A stretch of 64,000 nt of DNA from Paracoccus sanguinis (lineage in GTDB: Bacteria; Pseudomonadota; Alphaproteobacteria; Rhodobacterales; Rhodobacteraceae), in assembly GCF_900106665.1 (NCBI RefSeq), contig NZ_FNNA01000002.1, positions 434,001 to 498,000 of the forward strand, written 5' to 3'. Positions within the stretch are counted from its first letter, which is position 1. Every line of letters begins with the position of its first letter. Both the position numbers and the translations under genes were made by a program. Under the pieces are notes generated by a model that saw only the letters and a program-made list of their open reading frames with translations, made no database searches and was not told the DNA's origin. Positions 45,169 to 52,676 of this stretch are shown one piece after another.

Positions 45169-45593
45169 GGCGCCGCCGCCCCGCTGTCCAGCCCCACGAG
45201 CGCGATGCGCAGGTAGCCTGCGTCGCGCAGGCGGTTCATCACCTCCATCAGCGCGCCGTACGCCACCGCCCGGTCGGCGCGCAGGAAGATGCGCGCGTCG
45301 CGGTCGCCGCCGGTGGCCGCGTCCAGCGCCGCGCCCAGCGCCTCGGGCGCCACGGCGGCCTCGCCCAGCCGCAGCGACAGGTCGGGGCCGACCGTCAGCC
45401 ACAGCGGCGCCTCGGGCCGGGCCGCGGGCGGCGCGTTCGACGCCGGCAGGTCGACCGCCACGTCCACCGTCGCCAGCGGCGCCGCCACCATGAAGATGAT
45501 GAGCAGCACCAGCATCACGTCGATGAAGGGCGTCACGTTGATCTCGTGCGCCTCGGGCAGGTCGTCGTCGTCCCGGAAGAACCCGCCCGCCAT
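45165..45593 (-). CDS. exbD: ExbD/TolR family proton channel subunit
   Basis: 142 residues, single N-terminal transmembrane helix with the proton-path aspartate in NVTPFIDVMLVLLIIFMVAAP, then a periplasmic domain with LRADRAVAYGALMEVMNRLRDAG. Starts 4 bp after the exbB stop and overlaps tonB. The tonB partner downstream favours ExbD over TolR. Confidence 0.93.
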   Translation of the reverse strand: MAGGFFRDDDDLPEAHEINVTPFIDVMLVLLIIFMVAAPLATVDVAVDLPASNAPPAARPEAPLWLTVGPDLSLRLGEAAVAPEALGAALDAATGGDRDARIFLRADRAVAYGALMEVMNRLRDAGYLRIALVGLDSGAAAP

Positions 45594-45597
45594 CGGC

Positions 45598-46371
45598 TCA
45601 GACCCGAAGGCCCGCGGCGGCGCGGTCGAGGTCGCGGCTCACCAGCCGCTCGACCGCCGCCCCCGTCTCGGCCAGCCGCAGCCGGTAGCCGCCGATGGCG
45701 CGGGCCAAGCCGTTGTAGATCACCACCGCCGGGATCGCCGCGACGAGGCCCAGCGCGGTGGCCAGCAGCGCCTCGGCAATCCCCGGCGCCACCACGGCGA
45801 GGTTGGTGGTCTGCGCCCGCGAGATGCCGATGAAGCTGTTCATGATCCCCCAGACGGTCCCGAACAGCCCGACGAAGGGCGCCGTCGCCCCGATCGTGGC
45901 CAGCAGCCCGGTGCCGCGCGCCATCTCGCGCCCCGCCCGCGCCTGCACCTGCGCCAGATGCGAGGCGACGCGGGCCCGCACCCCCTCGCCCGCCCCGAAA
46001 CCGGTGCCCTCGGCCGAGCGGTTCAGCTCGCGCGCCGCGGCCCGCAGCATCCGGGCGTCGGGCGCGGGCGCCTCGGCCCCGGCGAGGGCGGCGCGCAGGC
46101 TCTCGGCCGCCTCGATCCGCGCGGCCCCGCGGCGCAGCGCGGCGCTGGCGCGGGCCAGCTCGGCCAGCTTCACCACCAGCACCGTCCAGGTGACGACCGA
46201 GGCGAGCGCGAGGCCCAGCATCACCCCCTGCACCACCGGGTCGGCCTGCCGGAACATCCCCAGCGGCGACAGGTCATGCGGCAGGCTGGCCAGCGCGCCC
46301 TCCTGCGCCCGGGCGGGCAGGGCCATCAGCAGCGCGGCCATCGGCAGCGGCAGGCAGCGGGCAACGGTCAT
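45598..46371 (-). CDS. exbB: ExbB/TolQ family proton channel subunit
   Basis: 257 residues. It begins with a signal-like segment ([20 protein letters not shown]), found in alphaproteobacterial ExbB proteins, then three membrane helices: about 45-70, 150-175 ([21 protein letters not shown]) and 195-220 ([21 protein letters not shown]). First gene of exbB-exbD-tonB; divergent from phbB across 215 bp. Iron control would be expected for such an operon, but I could not identify a specific box with confidence. Confidence 0.93.
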   Translation of the reverse strand: MTVARCLPLPMAALLMALPARAQEGALASLPHDLSPLGMFRQADPVVQGVMLGLALASVVTWTVLVVKLAELARASAALRRGAARIEAAESLRAALAGAEAPAPDARMLRAAARELNRSAEGTGFGAGEGVRARVASHLAQVQARAGREMARGTGLLATIGATAPFVGLFGTVWGIMNSFIGISRAQTTNLAVVAPGIAEALLATALGLVAAIPAVVIYNGLARAIGGYRLRLAETGAAVERLVSRDLDRAAAGLRV

Positions 46372-46586
46372 CGGTCGGTCCTGTCTGGCAGATCGCGCGG
46401 CGTCCGTCCTATTTTTTGCGCAGCCCCCAGGCAACCCGGCGCGCCGCGTCGGGCCCGGAAAAGCCCTTGCCTGCGGCCGCACGTGACGTCGCCGCCCCAC
46501 CCCGCCGAGGGGGCCTTGCGTAACAATCTTTCTCAACGTAGGTCTTGAACGTAATAGCATTTCACAATCTGGGTGAGGAGATAACG

Positions 46587-47312
46587 ATGGCGAAAGTGGC
46601 ACTTGTGACCGGCGGGTCGCGCGGGATCGGCGCGGCCATTTCCAAGGCGCTGAAAGAGGCGGGCTATGAGGTCGCGGCGAACTATGCCGGCAACGACGAG
46701 GCGGCCAAGGCCTTCACCGAGGAAACCGGCATCAAGACCTACAAGTGGTCGGTCGCCGACTATGACGCCTGCGCCGCCGGCATCAAGCAGGTCGAGGCCG
46801 AGCTGGGCCCGGTCGACGTGCTGGTGAACAACGCCGGCATCACGCGCGACGGCATGTTCCACAAGATGACTCCGCAGCAGTGGAAAGAGGTCATCGACAC
46901 CAACCTCACCGGGGTCTTCAACATGACCCACGGGGTCTGGAACGGGATGCGCGACCGCAAGTTCGGGCGGGTCATCAACATCTCGTCGGTGAACGGGCAG
47001 AAGGGCCAGGCGGGCCAGGCCAACTATTCCGCCGCCAAGGCCGGCGACATCGGGTTCACCCGCGCGCTGGCGCAGGAAGGGGCGCGGGCCGGGATCACCG
47101 TCAACGTCGTCGCACCGGGCTATATCGGCACCGAGATGGTCCGCGCCATCGACGAGAAGGTGCTGAACGAGCGCATCATCCCGCAGATCCCCGTCGGCCG
47201 CCTGGGCGAGCCGGAAGAGATCGCGCGCTGCGTCGTGTTCCTCGCCTCGGACGACGCGGGGTTCATCTCGGGATCGACGATCAGCGCCAACGGGGCGCAG
47301 TTCTTCGGCTGA
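46587..47312 (+). CDS. phbB: Acetoacetyl-CoA reductase (SDR)
   Basis: 241-residue short-chain dehydrogenase reducing acetoacetyl-CoA to (R)-3-hydroxybutyryl-CoA for polyhydroxybutyrate. NADPH motif [33 protein letters not shown] and catalytic Ser/Tyr/Lys in [29 protein letters not shown] plus QKGQFGQ-like sequence favours PhaB over FabG. GAGGAG precedes the ATG. The usual phaA neighbour is absent in this window. The product could also feed the ethylmalonyl-CoA pathway via hydroxybutyryl-CoA. Confidence 0.9.
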   Translation: MAKVALVTGGSRGIGAAISKALKEAGYEVAANYAGNDEAAKAFTEETGIKTYKWSVADYDACAAGIKQVEAELGPVDVLVNNAGITRDGMFHKMTPQQWKEVIDTNLTGVFNMTHGVWNGMRDRKFGRVINISSVNGQKGQAGQANYSAAKAGDIGFTRALAQEGARAGITVNVVAPGYIGTEMVRAIDEKVLNERIIPQIPVGRLGEPEEIARCVVFLASDDAGFISGSTISANGAQFFG

Positions 47313-47496
47313 TCGCTGAACCTGGACGGGTCCGCGGGCGCGGGCCTGTCCATCGGGGCGACGGTGTGTTTGGCAGCGCCGTTGCTGATCCGGTGACGGA
47401 CCCCGGGCCGGTAGCCGACTGTGCGCGGCCCCTTGACGGCACCCCACGCGGCGAGACAGGCAGCCCCGTACGTCACCGCTGCCGAAAGCCCCGCCC

Positions 47497-48375
47497 ATGC
47501 TTCCCTCGACCCGCGCCACGCTCATCGGCGCCCTCGCCGTCGCGCTCTGGTCGGGGCTCGCGCTTCTCACCGTCGCCACGGCGCCCATGCCGCCGTTCCT
47601 GCTCTGCGCGGCGAGCTTTGCCATCGCCGGGCTGGCGGGGCTGGGCTGGATCGCGGCCGGGCCGGGGTTCGGGGTGCTCGCGGGCGTTCCGCTGCGGGCC
47701 TATGTCGTCGGCACCGCCGGGCTCTTCGGCTTTCACGCGCTCTATTTCTCGGCCCTGCGCCTCGCCCCGCCGGCCGAGGCCGGGCTGATTTCCTATCTCT
47801 GGCCGCTGTTCATCGTCCTCGGCTCGGGGTTGCTGCCGGGTGAGCGGCTGCGCCCCGCCCATGTCGCCGGGGCCGCGCTGGCCTTTGCCGGGGCGGCGCT
47901 GCTGCTGGCGCCGAGCGGGCACGGGACCGCGGGCGCCGGGGTGCTGACCGGCTACGGGCTCGCGTTTCTCTGCGCGCTGACCTGGGCGGCCTATTCGCTC
48001 GCCTCGCGGCGGCTGGCGGCGGTGCCGACCGCGGCGGTGGCGGTCAACTGCCTCGCCACCGCAGCGCTGGCCGGGCTGGCGCATCTGGCGCTCGAGACGC
48101 CGGCCGCCCCAGCCACCCCGGCGGGCTGGCTCGCGGTGCTGGGGCTGGGGCTGGGGCCGGTGGGCCTCGCCTTCTTCGCCTGGGACGCGGGCGTGAAGCG
48201 CGGCAACATCCAGCTGCTCGGCACGCTCTCCTATGCCGCGCCGCTCGCCTCGACCCTGTGGCTGGTGCTGGCCGGCCGGGCGCAGGCGTCGGCGACGCTG
48301 GGGATTGCCGCCGCGCTGATCACCGCGGGGGCCGCACTCGCGGCCGCGGGCGGGCGGCGGCGGCGCGCGCGCTGA
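47497..48375 (+). CDS. EamA/DMT family transporter (second copy)
   Basis: 292 residues, ten predicted helices in two EamA repeats; FHALYFSALRLAPPAEAGLI and the end of repeat 1 LISYLWPLFIVLGSGLLPGE are typical. Differs clearly from the EamA protein at 37.3 kb, so not a recent duplicate. Substrate unknown; aromatic-amino-acid exporter YddG-like relatives share the LISYLWP feature. Confidence 0.87.
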   Translation: MLPSTRATLIGALAVALWSGLALLTVATAPMPPFLLCAASFAIAGLAGLGWIAAGPGFGVLAGVPLRAYVVGTAGLFGFHALYFSALRLAPPAEAGLISYLWPLFIVLGSGLLPGERLRPAHVAGAALAFAGAALLLAPSGHGTAGAGVLTGYGLAFLCALTWAAYSLASRRLAAVPTAAVAVNCLATAALAGLAHLALETPAAPATPAGWLAVLGLGLGPVGLAFFAWDAGVKRGNIQLLGTLSYAAPLASTLWLVLAGRAQASATLGIAAALITAGAALAAAGGRRRRAR

Positions 48376-48382
48376 ATGCGGA

Positions 48383-48408
48383 CGGCCCGCAGAGTGCTCT
48401 GCGGGCCG
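48383..48408. terminator. GC-rich hairpin between convergent genes
   Basis: Perfect 12-bp arms CGGCCCGCAGAG (48383-48394) and CTCTGCGGGCCG (48397-48408), 8 bp after the EamA stop. No T-run on either side, so termination is inferred from position and stability. Confidence 0.5.
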
Positions 48409-48450
48409 CCGTGCGACATCATCATGGGGGTCGTCCCCCGGCTGTCCCGG

Positions 48451-48615
48451 TCAGTGGGTCAGCCGCTCGATCTCTTCCTTCAGTCGCAGCTTTTCCTTCT
48501 TCATCGCGGCGATCGCCAGATCGTCCGATCCGGGCAGACGCTGGGCGCGCTCGACCTCGTCCGACAGGTGCTGATGCTTCTTTCGCAATTCGACGAGGTG
48601 CGACTGAACCGACAT
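48451..48615 (-). CDS. YdcH/DUF465 family small protein
   Basis: 54 residues, MSVQSHLVELRKKHQHLSD, then IAAMKKEKLRLKEEIERL, almost wholly helical and likely a short antiparallel coiled coil. Matches the DUF465/YdcH pattern. AGGAGATCTTTC lies just upstream of the ATG. Function unknown. Confidence 0.85.
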   Translation of the reverse strand: MSVQSHLVELRKKHQHLSDEVERAQRLPGSDDLAIAAMKKEKLRLKEEIERLTH

Positions 48616-48682
48616 GAAAGATCTCCTGTTCTGGTGGCGACTGGGTTCAGTCCAGCACATCGCGGACGGGCTGTCACCCGAA

Positions 48683-49441
48683 TCACGACAGTTTTATGTC
48701 CAATGCGGCGGCGTGGCGCAGGACTGCCTGCGCGGCAGGCGTCAGGTCCTCGCGGTCGCCGGCGTGCGCGTCTGCCGCGTGCAGCACCAGCGGCGCGAGC
48801 AGCCGCAGGGGTGAGCGGCGGCCCTTGGCGGCCTGCACGATCACCCGGCCCGCCGCCCCCCCGGCCCGGGCCGCGACGGGCAGGATGCCGACGCCCCCGG
48901 CCCGGCCGCCCAGCGCGCCGAGGATGCGGTCCAGTGCCTCTGCCCGGTGGATCACCGTCAGCGTGCCGCCCTGCCCCAGCCGCCGCAGCCCCGCGTCGAT
49001 CCAGACGTCGAGCGGCGTGTCCTCGTGGCGCGCGGCGGCGCGGGCCGGGTCCGGCGCTGCGGGGCCGGCGGCGAAGAACGGCGGGTTCATGATGACGTGG
49101 TCGAATCGCTCCTGCCTGAGCGCCTCGGGCATCGCCGCCACGTCGCCGCAGAGAATCCGCGCGTCCGTCCCGGTCGCCGCGGCGTTGTGGCGGGCCAGCG
49201 CCGCCATCTCAGCCTGCCGCTCGAGCCCGGTGAGGGCGAGCCCCCCCACCCGCGCGCCGAGGCAGAAGAGCGCCACGCCCGCCCCGCAACCGAGTTCCAG
49301 CACCCGCGCCCCCGGTGTCGCCGGGCAGGCCGCGGCCAGCAGCACCGCGTCCATCCCGGCGCGGTAGCCCCGCGCCGGCTGGCGCAGCACCAGCCGCCCG
49401 CCCAGAAAGGCGTCGTCGCGGGTTCCGGCAGGGTCGCTCAT
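48683..49441 (-). CDS. tRNA1(Val) A37 N6-methyltransferase-like protein
   Basis: 252-residue class I methyltransferase. SAM motif VLELGCGAGVALFCLGARV and catalytic MNPPFFAAG, as in the TrmN6/YfiC group that methylates N6 of adenine; N-terminus FLGGRLVLRQPARGYRAGMDAVLLAA matches that group. Other N6-A or N5-Gln methyltransferases share NPPF, so substrate is tentative. Overlaps the DUF2007 stop by 4 bp. Confidence 0.82.
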   Translation of the reverse strand: MSDPAGTRDDAFLGGRLVLRQPARGYRAGMDAVLLAAACPATPGARVLELGCGAGVALFCLGARVGGLALTGLERQAEMAALARHNAAATGTDARILCGDVAAMPEALRQERFDHVIMNPPFFAAGPAAPDPARAAARHEDTPLDVWIDAGLRRLGQGGTLTVIHRAEALDRILGALGGRAGGVGILPVAARAGGAAGRVIVQAAKGRRSPLRLLAPLVLHAADAHAGDREDLTPAAQAVLRHAAALDIKLS

Positions 49442-49644
49442 CCGATCCCGTGGTCGCGCAGGATCGCGCTCGCCATGAAATGGTCGCGGTCGGCCACCAT
49501 CACCCGGCGCGGCAGGATGCCGATCGACCCCTCGAGCACGCTCATGTGGCGATCAAGCTCGAAGGCGGGGATTCCCTCGCCCTCGAGCAGGTCCAGCGCC
49601 CGGGCGATGGTCAGGGGATCGGTCGAGCGCAGCAGTTCCTTCAT
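49438..49644 (-). CDS. DUF2007 small protein
   Basis: 68 residues, MKELLRSTDPLTIARALDLL, then GIPAFELDRHMSVLEGSIGILPRR and a final helix. This is the DUF2007 (signal-transducing PII-like fold) pattern; role unknown. It lies 74 bp from the divergent ispB-type gene and overlaps the methyltransferase start. Confidence 0.82.
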   Translation of the reverse strand: MKELLRSTDPLTIARALDLLEGEGIPAFELDRHMSVLEGSIGILPRRVMVADRDHFMASAILRDHGIG

Positions 49645-49718
49645 CGCCCCGGACGCTAGGCCACGGTTGCGAAACTGTCCATGCCGTGGCAAGGGCAGCG
49701 CACGGAAAGGATGCCGCC

Positions 49719-50720
49719 ATGGGTGTGAACGAGAACGTCTCCAAGCCGCTGGACCGGCTGGCCGCGGTGCTGGCGCCGGACATGGCGGCGGTCAACACGC
49801 TGATCCGCACCCGGATGGAGAGCCGCCACGCCCCCCGCATCCCCGAGGTGACCGCCCATCTGGTCGAGGCCGGCGGCAAGCGGGTGCGCCCGCTGCTGAC
49901 GCTCGCCGCGGCCCGGCTGCTGGGCTACGAGGGCAGCCATCACCACCTGCTCGCCGCCACGGTCGAGTTCATCCACACTGCGACGCTGCTGCATGACGAC
50001 GTGGTGGACGAGAGCCGCCAGCGCCGCGGGCGGCCGACGGCGAACCTGCTGTGGGACAACAAGTCCTCGGTGCTGGTGGGCGATTACCTGTTTGCCCGCA
50101 GCTTCCAGCTGATGACCGAGACCGGCTCGATGCGGGTCATGGAAATCCTTTCCAATGCCGCCGCCACCATCGCCGAGGGCGAGGTGCTGCAACTGACCGC
50201 GGCACAGGATCTGGCGACGACCGAGGACATCTATCTGCAGGTCGTGCGCGGCAAGACCGCGGCGCTGTTCTCGGCCGCGACCGAGGTGGGCGGGGTGATC
50301 GCGGGCGGAACGCCGGCCCAGGTCGCGGCGCTCTATGACTACGGCGATGCGCTGGGGATCGCGTTCCAGATCGTCGACGACATCCTCGACTATTCCGGTG
50401 CGACCGAGACGATCGGCAAGAACACCGGCGATGATTTCCGCGAGCGCAAGCTGACGCTGCCGGTGATCAAGGCCGTCGCCCGCGCCGACGCGGACGAGCG
50501 CGCCTTCTGGGACCGCACCATCGCCCGTGGCGACCAGCAGGACGGCGATCTCGAGCAGGCGCTGGCGCTCCTCGCCCGCCACGGCGCCATCGAGGCGTCG
50601 CGCGCCGACGCGCTCGGCTGGGCGGCGCGGGCCCGCACGGCGCTCGAGGCGCTGCCCGAGGGCGAGCTGCGCGGCCTCCTTTCCGAGCTTGCGGATTTCG
50701 TGGTGGCGCGGGTCGCCTGA
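49719..50720 (+). CDS. ispB: Polyprenyl diphosphate synthase (octaprenyl/decaprenyl type)
   Basis: 333-residue trans-prenyltransferase that makes the ubiquinone side chain. GGKRVRPLLTLAAA, first Asp-rich motif TLLHDDVVDESRQRRGRP and second QIVDDILDYSG are intact. Chain length cannot be fixed from motifs alone; in Rhodobacter and Paracoccus it is C50. Start ATG 49719 (MGVNENVSKPLDRL) has GGAAAGG 8 bases upstream. Confidence 0.93.
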   Translation: MGVNENVSKPLDRLAAVLAPDMAAVNTLIRTRMESRHAPRIPEVTAHLVEAGGKRVRPLLTLAAARLLGYEGSHHHLLAATVEFIHTATLLHDDVVDESRQRRGRPTANLLWDNKSSVLVGDYLFARSFQLMTETGSMRVMEILSNAAATIAEGEVLQLTAAQDLATTEDIYLQVVRGKTAALFSAATEVGGVIAGGTPAQVAALYDYGDALGIAFQIVDDILDYSGATETIGKNTGDDFRERKLTLPVIKAVARADADERAFWDRTIARGDQQDGDLEQALALLARHGAIEASRADALGWAARARTALEALPEGELRGLLSELADFVVARVA

Positions 50721-50794
50721 CGCCGCACAGGGGGCGCTGCCCCCTCGGCCCGTGCGGGCCTCACCCCCGGGATATGTCCGGCAGGGAAGAAAAA

Positions 50795-50828
50795 GGGGGG
50801 CGCTGGACGCCCCCATTCCCTTTCTTTC
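50795..50828. terminator. Bidirectional terminator between ispB and amt
   Basis: Stem GGGGGCG (50796-50802) with CGCCCCC (50808-50814), loop of 5. T-rich CCCTTTCTTTCT follows on the plus side and AAGAAAAAG precedes it, giving a T-run on the minus strand. Two other hairpins flank it (50729-50745 and 50852-50872). Confidence 0.75.
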
Positions 50829-50878
50829 TAGCCGAACTGCCCCGCAGGAGTGCGGGGGCGCGAGGCCCCCGCTAGCCG

Positions 50879-52390
50879 TCAGTTGTAGGCGTTCTCGCCG
50901 TGGGTGGTGAGGTCCAGCCCCTGCCGCTCGTCGGTTGGGCTGACGCGCAGGCCGACGGTGACGCGCACCAGGTGGATGGCCACGAACGACACGATCCCCG
51001 ACCACAGCACGCAGATCACCACGCCGAGCGCCTGGGCATAGACCTGCGACCCCATCGAGAACTCGGCCACGGCGCCCGCGGCGTAGTCATAGACCCCCGT
51101 GCCCCCCAGCGAGGGCGCGGCGAACACGCCGGTGAGGATCGCGCCGACGATGCCGCCGACCCCGTGGATGCCGAACACGTCGAGGCTGTCGTCGATCCCG
51201 ATCCGCGACTTGAGCGACACCACGACCCACATACAGATGAGCCCGGCAGCGAGCCCGATGGCGATCGCCCCCATCGGCCCGACGAACCCGGCCGCCGGGG
51301 TGACGCCCACGAGGCCCGCGACCGCGCCCGAGACCCCGCCCAGCAGCGAGGGGTGGCCGCGCATCGCCCACTCACCCGCCGCCCAGGCCAGTGCGGCGGC
51401 GGCGGTGGCCACGGCGGTGTTGATGATCGCCAGCGCCGTCAGCCCGTTCGCCTCGAGGTTCGAGCCGGCGTTGAAGCCGAACCAGCCGATCCACAGCAGG
51501 CAGCCGCCGACCATGGTGAGCGTCAGGTTGTGGGGCGCCATCAGCTCCTTGCGGTAGCCGATGCGGGGACCGGCGACCATCGCCGCGACGAGGCCCGCGA
51601 CCCCGGCGTTGATGTGGATGACGGTGCCGCCGGCGAAGTCGAGCGCGCCGTGACCGAAGAGGAAGCCCGAGGGTGCGTCGAAGGCCGAGGGGCCACCCCA
51701 CCACCAGACCATGTGGGCCATCGGCAGGTACGAGAACACGAACCAGATCACCACGAAGGCGAGAATGGCCACGAACTTCATCCGCTCGGCCGTGGCGCCG
51801 ACGATCAGCGCGCCAGCGATGCAGGCGAAGGCCATCTGGAACACCACAAAGGCGAATTCGGGGATGAACACCCCGGCCGAGAAGGTCTCGGCCAGCGAGC
51901 TGGTGGTGATCCCGCCGAGGAACGCCTTGGACAGCCCGCCGATGAACGGCGTGGTCGCGGTAGCGTCGGCGGCCGTGCCTGCGCCGGTGAAGGCCAGCGA
52001 ATAGCCGAACACCACCCACAGGATGGCGATGACCGCGAACACCGTCAGCACCTGCATCAGCACCGAGAGCACGTTCCGCGACCGCACCAGCCCGCCGTAG
52101 AAGAGCGCGAGCCCCGGCAGCGTCATCATCATCACGAGGATCGCCGAGATCATCACCCAGGCGGTGTCGCCCTTGTCGGCGACCGGGGCGGCGGCCTCGA
52201 CCACCGGGGCCGCCGCGGGGACGGCATCGGCCGCGACCTGCGCCAGCGCCGGGCTTGCCGCGGCGAGCGCCAGCAGCGCGGCGGCGGGCACCAAAGTCGA
52301 GGCGGCGCGCCGGGGCCAGCCGGCACCGGGGCGGGCGCGGCCCCCCGGCCTCGCGTCGGGCAGAATGTCGTCGGGCAAGGGCTGGGTCAT
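50879..52390 (-). CDS. amt: Ammonium transporter (Amt/MEP/Rh family)
   Basis: 503 residues. A basic N-terminal lead plus signal-like segment (AASTLVPAAALLALAAASPA) and an Ala/Pro/Val stretch precede eleven membrane helices. The pore histidine region is FAGGTVIHINAGVAGLV and the twin His is in FGIHGVGGIVGAIL; ALFYGGLVRSRNVLSVLMQ is the family signature. Start ATG 52390 is preceded by GAGGACGAGACC. The usual glnK neighbour is not here. Convergent with ispB, ending past a terminator cluster. Confidence 0.95.
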   Translation of the reverse strand: MTQPLPDDILPDARPGGRARPGAGWPRRAASTLVPAAALLALAAASPALAQVAADAVPAAAPVVEAAAPVADKGDTAWVMISAILVMMMTLPGLALFYGGLVRSRNVLSVLMQVLTVFAVIAILWVVFGYSLAFTGAGTAADATATTPFIGGLSKAFLGGITTSSLAETFSAGVFIPEFAFVVFQMAFACIAGALIVGATAERMKFVAILAFVVIWFVFSYLPMAHMVWWWGGPSAFDAPSGFLFGHGALDFAGGTVIHINAGVAGLVAAMVAGPRIGYRKELMAPHNLTLTMVGGCLLWIGWFGFNAGSNLEANGLTALAIINTAVATAAAALAWAAGEWAMRGHPSLLGGVSGAVAGLVGVTPAAGFVGPMGAIAIGLAAGLICMWVVVSLKSRIGIDDSLDVFGIHGVGGIVGAILTGVFAAPSLGGTGVYDYAAGAVAEFSMGSQVYAQALGVVICVLWSGIVSFVAIHLVRVTVGLRVSPTDERQGLDLTTHGENAYN

Positions 52391-52676
52391 CGGTCTCGTC
52401 CTCATCTCTGTCGTCGCTGTCGCAGCGGCTCGCCGCGTTGCGGCATCGCCTTGCACCGACTGACGCCGCGCGCGGGCGATGGCGTCCAGCCGCAGCCCCG
52501 CCTGCCCCCGCGTCGCGCCGCGATCTGCCTAACGCGCAGGCAGGAAATCGCCGCCCTGCCTGATCCGGCGGCAGGTCACGAGTGGTTCAAAGGCCGAGCG
52601 ATGTGTTCTCAACCCGGGCCCCGTGCTGTATGACGCAGCGGAGAAAAGGCCGCTCAACGGCCACGGGATACAGGCC

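Noticed and set aside
46372-46586. Fur/Irr-type iron box before exbB
   Set aside because: I looked for a dyad in the exbB-phbB gap but found none good enough to support a site.
48683-49441. HemK/PrmC glutamine methyltransferase
   Set aside because: It has NPPF rather than NPPY, and the N-terminal pattern matches the TrmN6 group.
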